DNA of 64,000 nucleotides from RGIG7213 sp045540335 (lineage in GTDB: Bacteria; Bacillota; Clostridia; Oscillospirales; CAG-272), in assembly GCA_045540335.1 (NCBI GenBank), contig JAZQHC010000036.1:1-64000 (forward strand), given 5' to 3'. The notes under the pieces were generated by a model. The model was not told the origin of the DNA. It did not search any database and saw only the letters and a list, made by a program, of their open reading frames with translations. Numbering within the stretch: the stretch's first letter is position 1; each line of letters starts with the position of its first letter. Shown here piece by piece: positions 52,366-61,032 of this stretch. Position numbers and translations under genes: made by a program.

Positions 52366-52854
52366 ATGTCTTCACCAAACGAACACGTAGGCAAACGCAT
52401 CACCAACGTTGCAAACCGTCTGCGCAGATATCTTGATAACGAAACGTCACGGCACGGGGTAACGCGCGTGCAAGCGATGATACTGCGCTTTTTGTTGCAA
52501 AACAGCAGCAGCCCCGTATATCAGCGCGATATCGAGCGCGAGTTTGGCATACGCCGTTCTACCGTTACAAACGTATTGCAGCTGATGGAAAAAAACGGTC
52601 TTATCTGCCGTTTTTGCGACGAAAAGGATGCCCGAATGAAGCGAATAACGATAACCGAAAACGGCATATCTGCAAACGCACGCGTAAAGGGCACTGTAAA
52701 CGGGCTTGAGGCAAGCCTTTTGTCATCTCTTAACGCAGATAAAAAGCAACAGCTGTTTGAATTGCTTGAAATCGTAGAAAATACACTTATAGAATTGGAA
52801 TCACAAGGAAAGGATGGTGCTGTAAATGATCAGACGGCTTTCAAGGTACATTAA
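52366..52854 (+). CDS. MarR-family regulator of the ABC exporter
   Basis: Winged-helix repressor encoded as the first gene of the exporter operon, so it probably controls it. The 162-residue protein has the helix-turn-helix region YQRDIEREFGIRRSTVTNVLQ and the wing NGLICRFCDEKDARMKRITITENG. A CRF C pair near the wing is unusual. It overlaps the first exporter gene by 29 nt. Ligand unknown. Confidence 0.92.
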   Translation: MSSPNEHVGKRITNVANRLRRYLDNETSRHGVTRVQAMILRFLLQNSSSPVYQRDIEREFGIRRSTVTNVLQLMEKNGLICRFCDEKDARMKRITITENGISANARVKGTVNGLEASLLSSLNADKKQQLFELLEIVENTLIELESQGKDGAVNDQTAFKVH

Positions 52855-54568
52855 AGGATTTAAATCCGTAACGATGCTTACACCGCTTTTTATGATTTGC
52901 GAGGTTGCGCTTGAAATCGCAATACCGTATCTTATGGCGATCATAATTGACGAGGGCGTTGAAAAAGGCGACATGGCGCTTATTGTAAAAACGGGCATAA
53001 CAATGATAGTTATGGCAATGGCTTCGCTTGTGTTCGGCGCGTTCGGTGCGATATTGGCTTCGAAGGCTTCGGCAGGCTTTGCAAAAAATCTGCGCTTTGC
53101 TGTTTTTTCAAAAATACAGAATTTTTCATTTGCCAACACGGATAAATTTTCAACCGCAGGCCTCGTTACCCGCATAACGACTGACGTTAACAACGTACAA
53201 ATGTCGTTTCAAATGATGATAAGAATATGCGTTCGCGCGCCAATTATGCTGATAATGGCGCTTATTATGGCGTTTTCGATCAACGCCAAGCTATCGATGA
53301 TATACGTCGGAGCAATAGCGTTTTTGGGAACAATACTGTTTACCATTGCCGTAAAATCGTTTCCGAGGTTTAAGTTCGTATTTGAAAAATACGACAAGCT
53401 GAACGAAAGCGTTCAGGAAAACCTTACGGGTATGCGTGTGGTTAAATCCTACGTAAGAGAAAAGCATGAAACCGAAAAATTCCACAAGGCGTCCGGATTT
53501 ATATACAAATGCTTCGTTAACGCCGAAAAGTTAGTTGTTATGAACGGCCCCGTTATGAACCTTACGATGAACACGTGCATGGTGCTTATCGCGTGGATAG
53601 GCGCACACATTATCGTTAATTCAGGCGGAGACGATATGACTACGGGCAATCTTACCAGCTTTCTTTCATATACGATAAACATTCTTATGAATCTTATGAT
53701 GATATCCATGATTTTCGTAATGATGACGATTTCCAAATCCTCGGCAGAGCGTATAGTAGAGGTTCTTGACGAAAAGCTTGATATAACCGACCCGACAGAC
53801 CCCGTAACAGACGTTAAAAACGGCGAAATAGTATTTGAAGACGTTTGTTTTTCATACTCTAAAAACGAAAACAACCTTAATTTAGAGCATTTAAGCCTTA
53901 CGATTCCGTCAGGTGCAACGGTAGGGGTAATAGGCGGCACGGGAAGCGGAAAAACAACCTTCGTTCAGCTTATTCCGCGCCTTTACGACGTAACAAGCGG
54001 CAAAATAACCGTTGGCGGCGTTGACGTGCGCAATTACAGCTTGCGCGCACTGCGCGACAGCGTATCTATGGTATTGCAGAAAAACGTTTTGTTTTCCGGC
54101 ACGATAAAAGAAAACCTGCGTTGGGGCAACAAGGATGCAACAGACGAACAGATGCAAAACGCGTGTATATCGGCACAGGCGCATGATTTTATCATGTCGT
54201 TTCCCGATGGATACGATACCGTTATAGCGCGCGGCGGCACGAACGTATCAGGCGGGCAAAAGCAAAGGCTTTGCATTGCAAGGGCACTTTTGAAAAACCC
54301 CAAGGTTCTTATTCTTGATGACTCTACAAGTGCGGTAGATACGGCAACCGATGCAAAAATACGCCAAGCGTTCGTACAGTACATTCCCGACGTTACGAAG
54401 ATAATAATTGCGCAAAGAATTTCTTCTGTTGCCCACGCCGATATGATAATCGTGCTTGACGAGGGCAAAATAAACGGCATCGGCACACATGAAGAGCTGT
54501 TGCAAACGAACACCATATACAAGGAAGTATATGATTCGCAAATGAAGGGGGCTGATTTCGATGAATAA
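52826..54568 (+). CDS. ABC exporter, degenerate-site half (MdlA/LmrC type)
   Basis: Half of a heterodimeric drug or lipid exporter. Residues 1-300 hold six membrane helices. The NBD has Walker A GGTGSGKTTF, signature VSGGQKQRLC and Walker B VLILDDSTSAVD, where the catalytic Glu is Asp; this marks the degenerate partner, as in TM287/TM288 or LmrCD. The second gene supplies the intact site. It starts inside the MarR gene and overlaps the second exporter gene by 8 nt, so the three genes form one coupled operon. Confidence 0.95.
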   Translation: MIRRLSRYIKGFKSVTMLTPLFMICEVALEIAIPYLMAIIIDEGVEKGDMALIVKTGITMIVMAMASLVFGAFGAILASKASAGFAKNLRFAVFSKIQNFSFANTDKFSTAGLVTRITTDVNNVQMSFQMMIRICVRAPIMLIMALIMAFSINAKLSMIYVGAIAFLGTILFTIAVKSFPRFKFVFEKYDKLNESVQENLTGMRVVKSYVREKHETEKFHKASGFIYKCFVNAEKLVVMNGPVMNLTMNTCMVLIAWIGAHIIVNSGGDDMTTGNLTSFLSYTINILMNLMMISMIFVMMTISKSSAERIVEVLDEKLDITDPTDPVTDVKNGEIVFEDVCFSYSKNENNLNLEHLSLTIPSGATVGVIGGTGSGKTTFVQLIPRLYDVTSGKITVGGVDVRNYSLRALRDSVSMVLQKNVLFSGTIKENLRWGNKDATDEQMQNACISAQAHDFIMSFPDGYDTVIARGGTNVSGGQKQRLCIARALLKNPKVLILDDSTSAVDTATDAKIRQAFVQYIPDVTKIIIAQRISSVAHADMIIVLDEGKINGIGTHEELLQTNTIYKEVYDSQMKGADFDE

Positions 54569-56450
54569 TCAAAAAATGAGAAGAAGAAACCCCGTTCCAA
54601 CCATATTGCGAGTATTAAAATACGTTATTAAAGATTACCCGTTTGCTTGCGTTATAGTATTGCTGTGCCTTATTGCAAGCGCGGTTACGACCGCATACGG
54701 CACGATGTTCTTTAAACTGCTTATTGAGGATTATATCGACCCGATGCTTAAGGGCGTTCCCGATGCACCCACGTTTGACGACCTTGGGCGCGATATACTT
54801 AAGGTTGTCGGAATGTACGCCTTGGGCGTGCTTTCGGTATTCGGTTCTAACAGGCTGATGGTAAACATCTGCCAAGGCACTTTGAAAAAAATAAGGGATA
54901 GCTTGTTTGAGCATATGCAAACACTTCCTGTTGGGTATTTCGACAGAAATTCCCACGGCGATATAATGAGTATCTATACAAACGATACGGATACCCTGCG
55001 CCAGCTTATCAGCCAAAGCATACCAAACCTGATATCGTCAACCGCTTCCATCATTTCTTCTGTCGTATCTATGCTGATACTGTCGCCATTGCTTACCGCC
55101 GCGGCGATATCGGTAGTTATATTTGCGGTTATATTTACAAGAATACTCGGCGGCAAAAGTGCAGGCTTTTTCCGCGCTACGCAGAAAAATATCGGCGCGT
55201 TAAACGGCTATGTTGAAGAAATGGCAGAGGGGCAAAAGATAGTAAAGGTATTCAACCACGAGGATGAAGCCATAGAGGAATTCAGCCGCCTTAACGATGA
55301 ATTATACGTTACCACCAAAAACGCAAACGGCTTTGCAAACGTGGTAATGCCGATAATGGGCAATCTTGGCTATCTTAACTACGTTTTCGTTGCCATAGTA
55401 GGCGGTTATATGGCGATAAACGGCGTGGGCGGATTTACGCTTGCAAGCCTCGTACCGTTTTTACAGTTTACAAGAACGTTCAATATGCCTATTTCGCAGG
55501 TTTCACAGCAGATAAACTCCATTATCATGGCAGTTGCCGGTGCAGAAAGAATATTTGCCCTGCTTGACGAGCCGGCCGAGGAAGACATCGGCTACGTTAC
55601 CCTTGTAAACTGCAAGGAAGAAAACGGCAAGATAGTAGAAACGAAGGAACGCACAGGCAAATGGGCTTGGCGCCATCCGCATTCAGCAGACGGAAGCGTT
55701 ACCTACACGCCCCTTAAGGGTGACGTAGTATTTGAAAACGTTGATTTTGGATATACAGATGAAAAAATCGTTCTTCACGATATAAATCTATACGCACGCC
55801 CCGGTCAGAAGGTGGCGTTCGTAGGCGCAACGGGCGCAGGCAAAACCACTATAACGAATCTGATAAACAGATTTTACGATATCCAAAGCGGCAAAATAAG
55901 ATACGACGGCATAAATATTGAAAAAATAAAAAAGGCAGACCTTCGCCGTTCTTTGGGCGTGGTTCTTCAGGATACGCACCTTTTCACGGGAACGGTTGCC
56001 GACAATATAAGATACGGCAGACTTGATGCCACCGATGAAGAAATACGCGCGGCGGCAAAGCTTGTAAATGCCGATTACTTTATCAGTCATTTGCCTAACG
56101 GATACGATACGATGCTTACGGCAGACGGTGCAAGCCTTTCGCAAGGGCAAAGGCAGCTTTTATCCATAGCAAGGGCAGCCGTTGCCGACCCGCCCGTTTT
56201 GATACTTGACGAGGCAACGTCAAGCATTGATACCAGAACGGAATCTATCGTAGCTGCAGGTATGGACAGTCTTATGAAGGGCAGAACCGTATTCGTTATC
56301 GCACACAGGCTTTCCACCGTGCAAAACGCAGACGTTATAATGGTGCTTGAACAGGGCAAAATTATAGAACGCGGCACGCACGACGACCTTATTGCCCAAG
56401 AAGGCAAATACTACACCCTTTACAGCGGAAACGCAAAGGATAAAAAATAA
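54561..56450 (+). CDS. ABC exporter, intact-site half (MdlB/LmrD type)
   Basis: Partner of the previous subunit. The 629-residue protein has a six-helix membrane domain (about 25-330) and an NBD with Walker A GATGAGKTTI, a noncanonical signature LSQGQRQLL, Walker B VLILDEATSSID with Glu, and H-loop FVIAHRLSTVQ. LSQGQ in this subunit and LDD in the other are the pattern of asymmetric exporters. Between membrane domain and NBD lies a ~30-residue insert starting about residue 345 (EENGKIVETKERTG). Operon with the MarR gene. Confidence 0.95.
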   Translation: MNNQKMRRRNPVPTILRVLKYVIKDYPFACVIVLLCLIASAVTTAYGTMFFKLLIEDYIDPMLKGVPDAPTFDDLGRDILKVVGMYALGVLSVFGSNRLMVNICQGTLKKIRDSLFEHMQTLPVGYFDRNSHGDIMSIYTNDTDTLRQLISQSIPNLISSTASIISSVVSMLILSPLLTAAAISVVIFAVIFTRILGGKSAGFFRATQKNIGALNGYVEEMAEGQKIVKVFNHEDEAIEEFSRLNDELYVTTKNANGFANVVMPIMGNLGYLNYVFVAIVGGYMAINGVGGFTLASLVPFLQFTRTFNMPISQVSQQINSIIMAVAGAERIFALLDEPAEEDIGYVTLVNCKEENGKIVETKERTGKWAWRHPHSADGSVTYTPLKGDVVFENVDFGYTDEKIVLHDINLYARPGQKVAFVGATGAGKTTITNLINRFYDIQSGKIRYDGINIEKIKKADLRRSLGVVLQDTHLFTGTVADNIRYGRLDATDEEIRAAAKLVNADYFISHLPNGYDTMLTADGASLSQGQRQLLSIARAAVADPPVLILDEATSSIDTRTESIVAAGMDSLMKGRTVFVIAHRLSTVQNADVIMVLEQGKIIERGTHDDLIAQEGKYYTLYSGNAKDKK

Positions 56451-56473
56451 AAGCACAAGCCTTATAAAAGCAA

Positions 56474-56516
56474 CCCCGACAGGCGTTAAGCACGCGTTCT
56501 GTCGGGGATATTTTTA
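56474..56516 (+). terminator. Terminator after the ABC exporter
   Basis: 9-bp stem CCCCGACAG/CTGTCGGGG with a 16-nt loop, followed by ATATTTTTA. Confidence 0.85.
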
Positions 56517-56523
56517 TATAAAA

Positions 56524-56560
56524 TACGAAAAGCACCCTTGCTGCGTGGTGCTTTTTCGTA
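56524..56560 (-). terminator. Terminator after the anti-sigma gene
   Basis: Stem TACGAAAAGCACC/GGTGCTTTTTCGTA (one bulged base), followed on the minus strand by TTTT; convergent with the exporter's terminator. Confidence 0.8.
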
Positions 56561-56601
56561 CTTTTTAGGAAGATTTATAAAGAAGAATTCCGTTGTTTTC
56601 G

Positions 56602-56886
56602 TTACTTTTTTGCCCTTACGCGTTCAATTACAAGCACTGCGGCAAGCATCGCAAGGGAAGATACCGCTACCGTTGCGGTTTTTTGGCGTCTTATTCTTTT
56701 GGCAAGCAGTTGATAATCGCCGTGGTGCGGGGGGCAAACGTAGCCCGTATGCACGGGTGCATCGCGGTAAAAGCCGCGGCATACTTCACAAGATTTTATA
56801 TGGTCTTCTATTATTTTTTTCGTTTGTCTGCTGGCGCAGCCGTCTTTATACACGCCGCACAGATCTTGTATTAAAGCACATATCAT
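56602..56886 (-). CDS. Zinc-finger anti-sigma factor
   Basis: Membrane-bound anti-sigma factor of the ZAS type. The 94-residue protein has the motif H29-x3-C33-x2-C36 (EDHIKSCEVCRGFY), a variable middle part with PPHHGDY, and a C-terminal membrane segment about 68-86 (ATVAVSSLAMLAAVLVIE). It overlaps the ECF sigma gene by 4 nt. The membrane segment is at the C-terminus with few residues outside, so signal sensing may need a partner. Confidence 0.85.
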   Translation of the reverse strand: MICALIQDLCGVYKDGCASRQTKKIIEDHIKSCEVCRGFYRDAPVHTGYVCPPHHGDYQLLAKRIRRQKTATVAVSSLAMLAAVLVIERVRAKK

Positions 56887-57362
56887 TTCATCAATTCCTT
56901 TTTCAGCATTTCTTTTGCGCGGTGAAATATCACCTTTGCGCTTGATTCACCTATTTTCAGATACGAGGCTATCTCGCTATACGGCAGCCCGGCATACACG
57001 CGTAAAAACACAACGTCGCGGTATTTTTTCGGCAAAGCCTGAACAGCGTTACGAACCGTTGTGGATTCGTAATTGCTTATCATGATATCCTCGGGATTTT
57101 CTTCGTTGCTTTGGCCTGCAAGCTCAAGCCCGACAAAGGTTACCTTATGCTTTCGCAAATAATTGAAATACGTGTTTTTGGCTATTGCGGCAAGCCACGT
57201 AAACATCTCGCAGCTGCCGTTATATTTTCCGAAAGAAACGTACGCGCGGTAAAACGTTTCCTGCGTCATTTCTTCGCACAGGCTGGAATCACGGCACAGA
57301 TTATAAAGAAACGCATACACACGCGGAAAATATTCGTTATATACTGTTTCGAATCCGTTCAT
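56883..57362 (-). CDS. ECF RNA polymerase sigma factor
   Basis: From the ATG at 57362, preceded by AAGGAGGG, the protein has 159 residues. Region 2: VYNEYFPRVYAFLYNLCRD...EEMTQETFYRAYVSF and WLAAIAKNTYFNYLRKH. Region 4: LPKKYRDVVFLRVYAGLPYSEIASYLKIGESSAKVIFHRAKEML. The overlapping downstream gene is a zinc-finger anti-sigma factor, so this is a classic pair. A candidate ECF-type promoter lies upstream. Confidence 0.95.
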   Translation of the reverse strand: MNGFETVYNEYFPRVYAFLYNLCRDSSLCEEMTQETFYRAYVSFGKYNGSCEMFTWLAAIAKNTYFNYLRKHKVTFVGLELAGQSNEENPEDIMISNYESTTVRNAVQALPKKYRDVVFLRVYAGLPYSEIASYLKIGESSAKVIFHRAKEMLKKELMK

Positions 57363-57387
57363 GCCGCCCTCCTTCTTTTCTAATCGG

Positions 57388-57415
57388 TTAATACCAAAAA
57401 AACGCAAAAGGTTAC
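57388..57415 (-). promoter_or_regulatory. Candidate ECF-type autoregulated promoter
   Basis: On the minus strand GTAACC (57410-57415), 16-nt spacer starting TTTTGCG, TATTAA (57388-57393). The TGTAACCTTTT string is typical of promoters recognised by some clostridial ECF factors; a related AACCTTTTTGCC precedes the ECF gene at 33733-34230. Confidence 0.45.
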
Positions 57416-57427
57416 AAAAATATTTAA

Positions 57428-57455
57428 AAAAAATTCCCGTTTGGGAATTTTTTTT
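57428..57455. terminator. Terminator between metA and the ECF operon
   Basis: 11-bp stem AAAAAATTCCC/GGGAATTTTTT, 4-nt loop GTTT, T runs on both sides. A second hairpin with stem GGGCATTCGGCA-like arms (57467-57505) lies closer to the metA stop, without T run. Confidence 0.75.
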
Positions 57456-57539
57456 AAAATACTGCGGGCATTCGGCAACGGTAAATTTGTGCCGAATACC
57501 CTGCTACACTTTTTAAATTATATACCTTATTATACGAAA

Positions 57540-58454
57540 TTACAAATTTTCAAGGTTGTACGGCGTGCGCTGATATACGAAGTAGTTCAACCAGTTGGAA
57601 AACAGCAAATGCGCGTGCGAGCGCCACTTGTTCGGCGGGCGCTTCGTTTCATCATCATCGGGAAAATAGTTGTACGGCTTTTCTATTTCAAGCCCTTTAT
57701 TTTTATCGCGGAAATATTCAAGTGCAAGCGTATCGTAATCGTATTCGCAATGCCCCGTTATAAAAAAGCGCGAGGCTGAATCGTCGCATATTAAAAACGG
57801 CCCTGCTTTTTCAGACGTTGCCAGCACCTTAAGGTTAAACGCCGCTTCCATATCGTGCATATCTATTTCCGTATGGCGGGAATGCGGTGCAAGAAACGTT
57901 TCGTCAAATCCGCGCACCATCGGGTGAACGGGTACAAGCACCTTATGTTCAAATATGCCAAACATCTTTTTATCAAGCATATGCTTGTTTATGCCGTAAT
58001 AGTAGTACATTGCTGCCTGCGCCGCCCAGCAGATAAATATCGTAGAGCAAACGTTTTTTTCTGCCCATTTAAATATCCTGCACAGCTCGTTCCAATACTT
58101 AACCTCTTTAAAATCAAGGTTTTCCACGGGCGCACCGGTAATTATCAGCCCGTCAAACTTGCGGGTGTAAACATCGTCGAAATCGGCGTAAAAAAGCCCC
58201 ATATGCTCTTCAGAATAATTTTTTGATTTATGCCTGTCAACGCGGATAAGCGTAAGCTCGACCTGCAGGGAGGTGTTTGAAAGCAAGCGTACAAGCTGTG
58301 TTTCCGTTACCTCTTTTGTAGGCATAAGATTCAATACCGCTATTTGCAAAGGGCGAATATCCTGATGTTCTGCCCTTAATTTATTCATAACAAATATATT
58401 TTCACTTCTTAAAACTTCTGCCGCGGGAAGCCCGTCGGGTATCTTAATAGGCAT
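57540..58454 (-). CDS. metAA: Homoserine O-acyltransferase MetA
   Basis: Acylates homoserine in methionine biosynthesis. Start chosen at the ATG 58454 (MPIKIPDGLPA, the family opening); the ATG 6 nt earlier is less usual. The 304-residue protein has catalytic Cys142 in FICWAAQA and the His-x-Glu pair in FITGHCEYD. Residue 111, which decides the acyl donor, is Glu (GAPVENLDF), so the donor is probably acetyl-CoA; enteric enzymes with Gly use succinyl-CoA. Promoter TTGAAA-N17-TAAAAT lies upstream; no SAM riboswitch is seen. Confidence 0.95.
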   Translation of the reverse strand: MPIKIPDGLPAAEVLRSENIFVMNKLRAEHQDIRPLQIAVLNLMPTKEVTETQLVRLLSNTSLQVELTLIRVDRHKSKNYSEEHMGLFYADFDDVYTRKFDGLIITGAPVENLDFKEVKYWNELCRIFKWAEKNVCSTIFICWAAQAAMYYYYGINKHMLDKKMFGIFEHKVLVPVHPMVRGFDETFLAPHSRHTEIDMHDMEAAFNLKVLATSEKAGPFLICDDSASRFFITGHCEYDYDTLALEYFRDKNKGLEIEKPYNYFPDDDETKRPPNKWRSHAHLLFSNWLNYFVYQRTPYNLENL

Positions 58455-58484
58455 AGCCACCCTCCTTATACGATATTACCGTAT

Positions 58485-58513
58485 ATTTTACCACACAATA
58501 GAATCTATTTCAA
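58485..58513 (-). promoter_or_regulatory. Promoter of metA with adjacent palindrome
   Basis: Minus strand TTGAAA (58508-58513), 17 nt, TAAAAT (58485-58490). An inverted repeat TATACG...CGTATA (58467-58472, 58480-58485) lies between the -10 box and the ribosome binding site. Confidence 0.6.
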
Positions 58514-58542
58514 GAGAAGATTCGGAAATTTAGAAAAAAACA

Positions 58543-58571
58543 TTGAAATATACACAGAAAACCTATAAAAT
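58543..58571 (+). promoter_or_regulatory. Promoter of the sigma/RsgI-like unit
   Basis: TTGAAA (58543-58548), 17 nt, TAAAAT (58566-58571). This is housekeeping-like, so the pair may not depend only on its own sigma factor. Confidence 0.5.
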
Positions 58572-58649
58572 TTAAAATGAAAATTTTTATACCGACTGTG
58601 CAATAAAATACCCTTTCGGTGCATTTATTATATGACAGGAGAAAATACG

Positions 58650-59234
58650 ATGTTGTATATCAAGGAATTTTCGTCGCCGAAAACAGCCGAATACAGCAAT
58701 ACCGAGCGAAATGTATTGTTAGAATCGTACATTGCAACCGCCGCCGCAGGCGACACGGCAGGCATTGCAAGCTTGTATGAAGAAACGAAAAGCGCGGTAT
58801 ATGGTTTTGCCTTGTCTATTTTGAAAAACACCTTCGATGCCGAAGACGTTATGCACGACACGTACATTCAGGTATTTACAAACGCTTCCCTTTACAAGCC
58901 GAAGGGCACCCCCATGCCGTGGATATTGCAGATAACGAAAAATCTTGCATTTATGCTTTTGCGAAAGAAAAGCAAGCTGCAGCTATCGCAGGTGCAAGAC
59001 GGTGATATTTCAGATTTTGCAGACTTTACCCAAGATGTGTGCGACGGCGTTTCCGTAACAAGCGCGATGCTGTCCCTTGGGCAAACCGAAAGGCAGATAG
59101 TAACCCTGCACGCCGTGGCAGGCTTGAAGCATAAAGAAATAGCGCGCGTGCTTGACATACCCTTGGCAACGGTGCTTTCAAAATACAATCGAGCCGTAAA
59201 AAAACTTAAAAAAATACTGGGAGATGAAAGCTGA
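58650..59234 (+). CDS. ECF-like RNA polymerase sigma factor paired with an RsgI-like anti-sigma
   Basis: From the ATG at 58650 (CAGGAGA 8 nt upstream) the protein has 194 residues. Region 2: ASLYEETKSAVYGFALSIL and DAEDVMHDTYIQVF, with WILQITKNLAFMLLRKK. Region 4: GQTERQIVTLHAVAGLKHKEIARVLDIPLATVLSKYNRAVKKL. It is an ordinary ECF architecture, not SigI. An N-terminal ~25-residue extension (IKEFSSPKTAEYSNTER) precedes region 2. The next gene's ATG overlaps its stop codon (TGATG), so the two are coupled. Confidence 0.92.
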   Translation: MLYIKEFSSPKTAEYSNTERNVLLESYIATAAAGDTAGIASLYEETKSAVYGFALSILKNTFDAEDVMHDTYIQVFTNASLYKPKGTPMPWILQITKNLAFMLLRKKSKLQLSQVQDGDISDFADFTQDVCDGVSVTSAMLSLGQTERQIVTLHAVAGLKHKEIARVLDIPLATVLSKYNRAVKKLKKILGDES

Positions 59235-61021
59235 TGTCGGAAAAATTCGAAAAAAAATTAAAACAGGAAATAAACGATATTACCCCCGATATTATTGACA
59301 AAGTGTTATCATCTTGCCAAGAAAAGAAAGGGGCAACCAAAATGATGCAAAAGAAAACGAAAAAGAATTATTCCGTTATTGCCGCAGCGGCTGCCGTAGT
59401 ATTGATATTCGGTGCAGCCTTCGGTGCTTTCGTATATAGCGGAAACAACGCAATAGATACGGTAGTTTCTATTGATGTAAACCCCGGCGTACAAATAACC
59501 GTAAACAAAAACGAAAAGGTTTTATCCGTTACAGCAACAAACGACGACGGCGTTCAGATACTTAAAGACCAAAACTACAAGGGCCTTCCCATAGAAAACG
59601 CGTTAGACAGTATCGTTACGCAGCTTACCGATATGGGATACGTTGATATAAACAAAAACTCCGTTTTGGTAAGTGTTAAAAGCGGCGATAAGGAAAAATG
59701 CGAGCAAATGCGCCAAAGGCTTTCACAATGCGTGAAGGAATGCTTTGCTGAAAAAGGTGCAGATGCCGCTATATTAAGCCAATCCGTAACAGAATCATCA
59801 GACGTTTCGGGTCTTATGCAGGATTACGGTATTTCCGAAGGAAAAGCGTTGCTTGTTGACGAAATATTAAGCCAAAACAACCTGCTTACAGCAGATGAAA
59901 TTGCAAATCTTCCCGTAAACGACCTTAACCTTATAATCTGCACAAACGATATGCAGCTTAAAAAGACAAACTGCACAGGCACACCCGCAGACAAAGGCTA
60001 TATAGGTAAAGACGCGGCAAAGGCTGCAGCCCTTTCCGATGCGCGCATAAGCGAAGCAGACGTACAGAAAATAAAAGTAAAAATGGATTGTGAAGACGGC
60101 ATAATTACCTACGAGGTTGAATTTACCGTAAACGGCACCGAATACGAATACGAATTAAACGCAATAAACGGCGAAATAATCGATATTGATATTGAAAAAG
60201 ACGACGATGACGACGGCAAAAAAGACGATATCTCCACCCCACCTGCAGACATTATAACAAAGGAAGATGCCCTTAAAACGGCACGCGAAAAAGCGGGCGT
60301 AAGCGCAGATGATATCATTCACGAAAAAGCGTCGTTAGATAAAGACGACGGTGTTTATGAATACGAAATAGTTATTAAAACAGAAACGACAAAATATTCG
60401 TATGAAGTAAACGCATCAAACGGGCAAATAATTTCAGAAGCGATAAAAACGCTTCACGCCGGCAACGGTACAGGCAATGGCAACAGTGCAGGTAACGGAA
60501 ACGGTGCCGGTAACGGTAATGGCAACGGTTCTGGAAATAAGCCCTCGCAAAATACGCATTTACAGGATTCATATATAGGCAAAGGAAAGGCCTTGAATAT
60601 TGCATTGCAAAAATTCAATCTTTCATCAAACGACGTGATAAAAAGCAAAATAGGCCTTGATGAAGACGACGGCATAGTTGTATATGAAATAGATATAACG
60701 ACTGCAAGCGTTAAATACGAGGTGTCGCTTAACGCTTTAACGGGCGAGATTACCGAGTTTGAGCATAAGGATATAAAATCAAACGATTCGCAAATCCAAC
60801 CCCCGCAAGAAAATCTTATCAGCGAAGCAGATGCCTATAACGCGGTAATAGCACACTTCGGCATATCCGCACAAGACGTAATATCAAGCACTGTAAAGCT
60901 TGATAAAGACGATGGGGCTTATGAATACGAGGTGGAAATAAAAACAGCCGATTTTGAATACGAGGCAAGCGTAAACCCTTCAAACGGCAATATAATCAAA
61001 GCGGAAAAAGATAACGACTGA
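59234..61021 (+). CDS. RsgI-like anti-sigma factor with four PepSY repeats
   Basis: Transmembrane regulator of the preceding sigma factor. The 595-residue protein has a cytoplasmic N-terminus (1-46), one membrane segment (47-69, YSVIAAAAAVVLIFGAAFGAF), an RsgI-type extracytoplasmic domain with the conserved VVSIDVNPGVQI (N83-P84; autoproteolysis between N and P has been reported in this family) and DQNYKGLPIENALDSIV. Four PepSY repeats follow (about 256-320, 338-404, 446-511, 526-592), each ending in a NA.NG-like turn. A Gly/Asn-rich, disordered linker (409-437) separates repeats 2 and 3. The ATG overlaps the sigma stop. Confidence 0.9.
   Translation: MSEKFEKKLKQEINDITPDIIDKVLSSCQEKKGATKMMQKKTKKNYSVIAAAAAVVLIFGAAFGAFVYSGNNAIDTVVSIDVNPGVQITVNKNEKVLSVTATNDDGVQILKDQNYKGLPIENALDSIVTQLTDMGYVDINKNSVLVSVKSGDKEKCEQMRQRLSQCVKECFAEKGADAAILSQSVTESSDVSGLMQDYGISEGKALLVDEILSQNNLLTADEIANLPVNDLNLIICTNDMQLKKTNCTGTPADKGYIGKDAAKAAALSDARISEADVQKIKVKMDCEDGIITYEVEFTVNGTEYEYELNAINGEIIDIDIEKDDDDDGKKDDISTPPADIITKEDALKTAREKAGVSADDIIHEKASLDKDDGVYEYEIVIKTETTKYSYEVNASNGQIISEAIKTLHAGNGTGNGNSAGNGNGAGNGNGNGSGNKPSQNTHLQDSYIGKGKALNIALQKFNLSSNDVIKSKIGLDEDDGIVVYEIDITTASVKYEVSLNALTGEITEFEHKDIKSNDSQIQPPQENLISEADAYNAVIAHFGISAQDVISSTVKLDKDDGAYEYEVEIKTADFEYEASVNPSNGNIIKAEKDND
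60460..60545 (+). repeat. GGYAAYGG-type simple repeat encoding the Gly/Asn linker
   Basis: Short imperfect repeats such as GGCAACGG, GGCAATGG and GGTAACGG code for the GN-rich linker (residues 409-437). This tract could change length by slippage. Confidence 0.8.
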
Positions 61022-61032
61022 TAAAAAAACAG

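Noticed and set aside
58455..58649. SAM riboswitch before metA
   Set aside because: The leader between promoter and start is only about 30 nt, too short for any SAM riboswitch class.
60460..60545. A CRISPR array in the GGYAAYGG repeats
   Set aside because: The repeats are 6-8 nt, in frame with a coding sequence, and without unique spacers of constant length.
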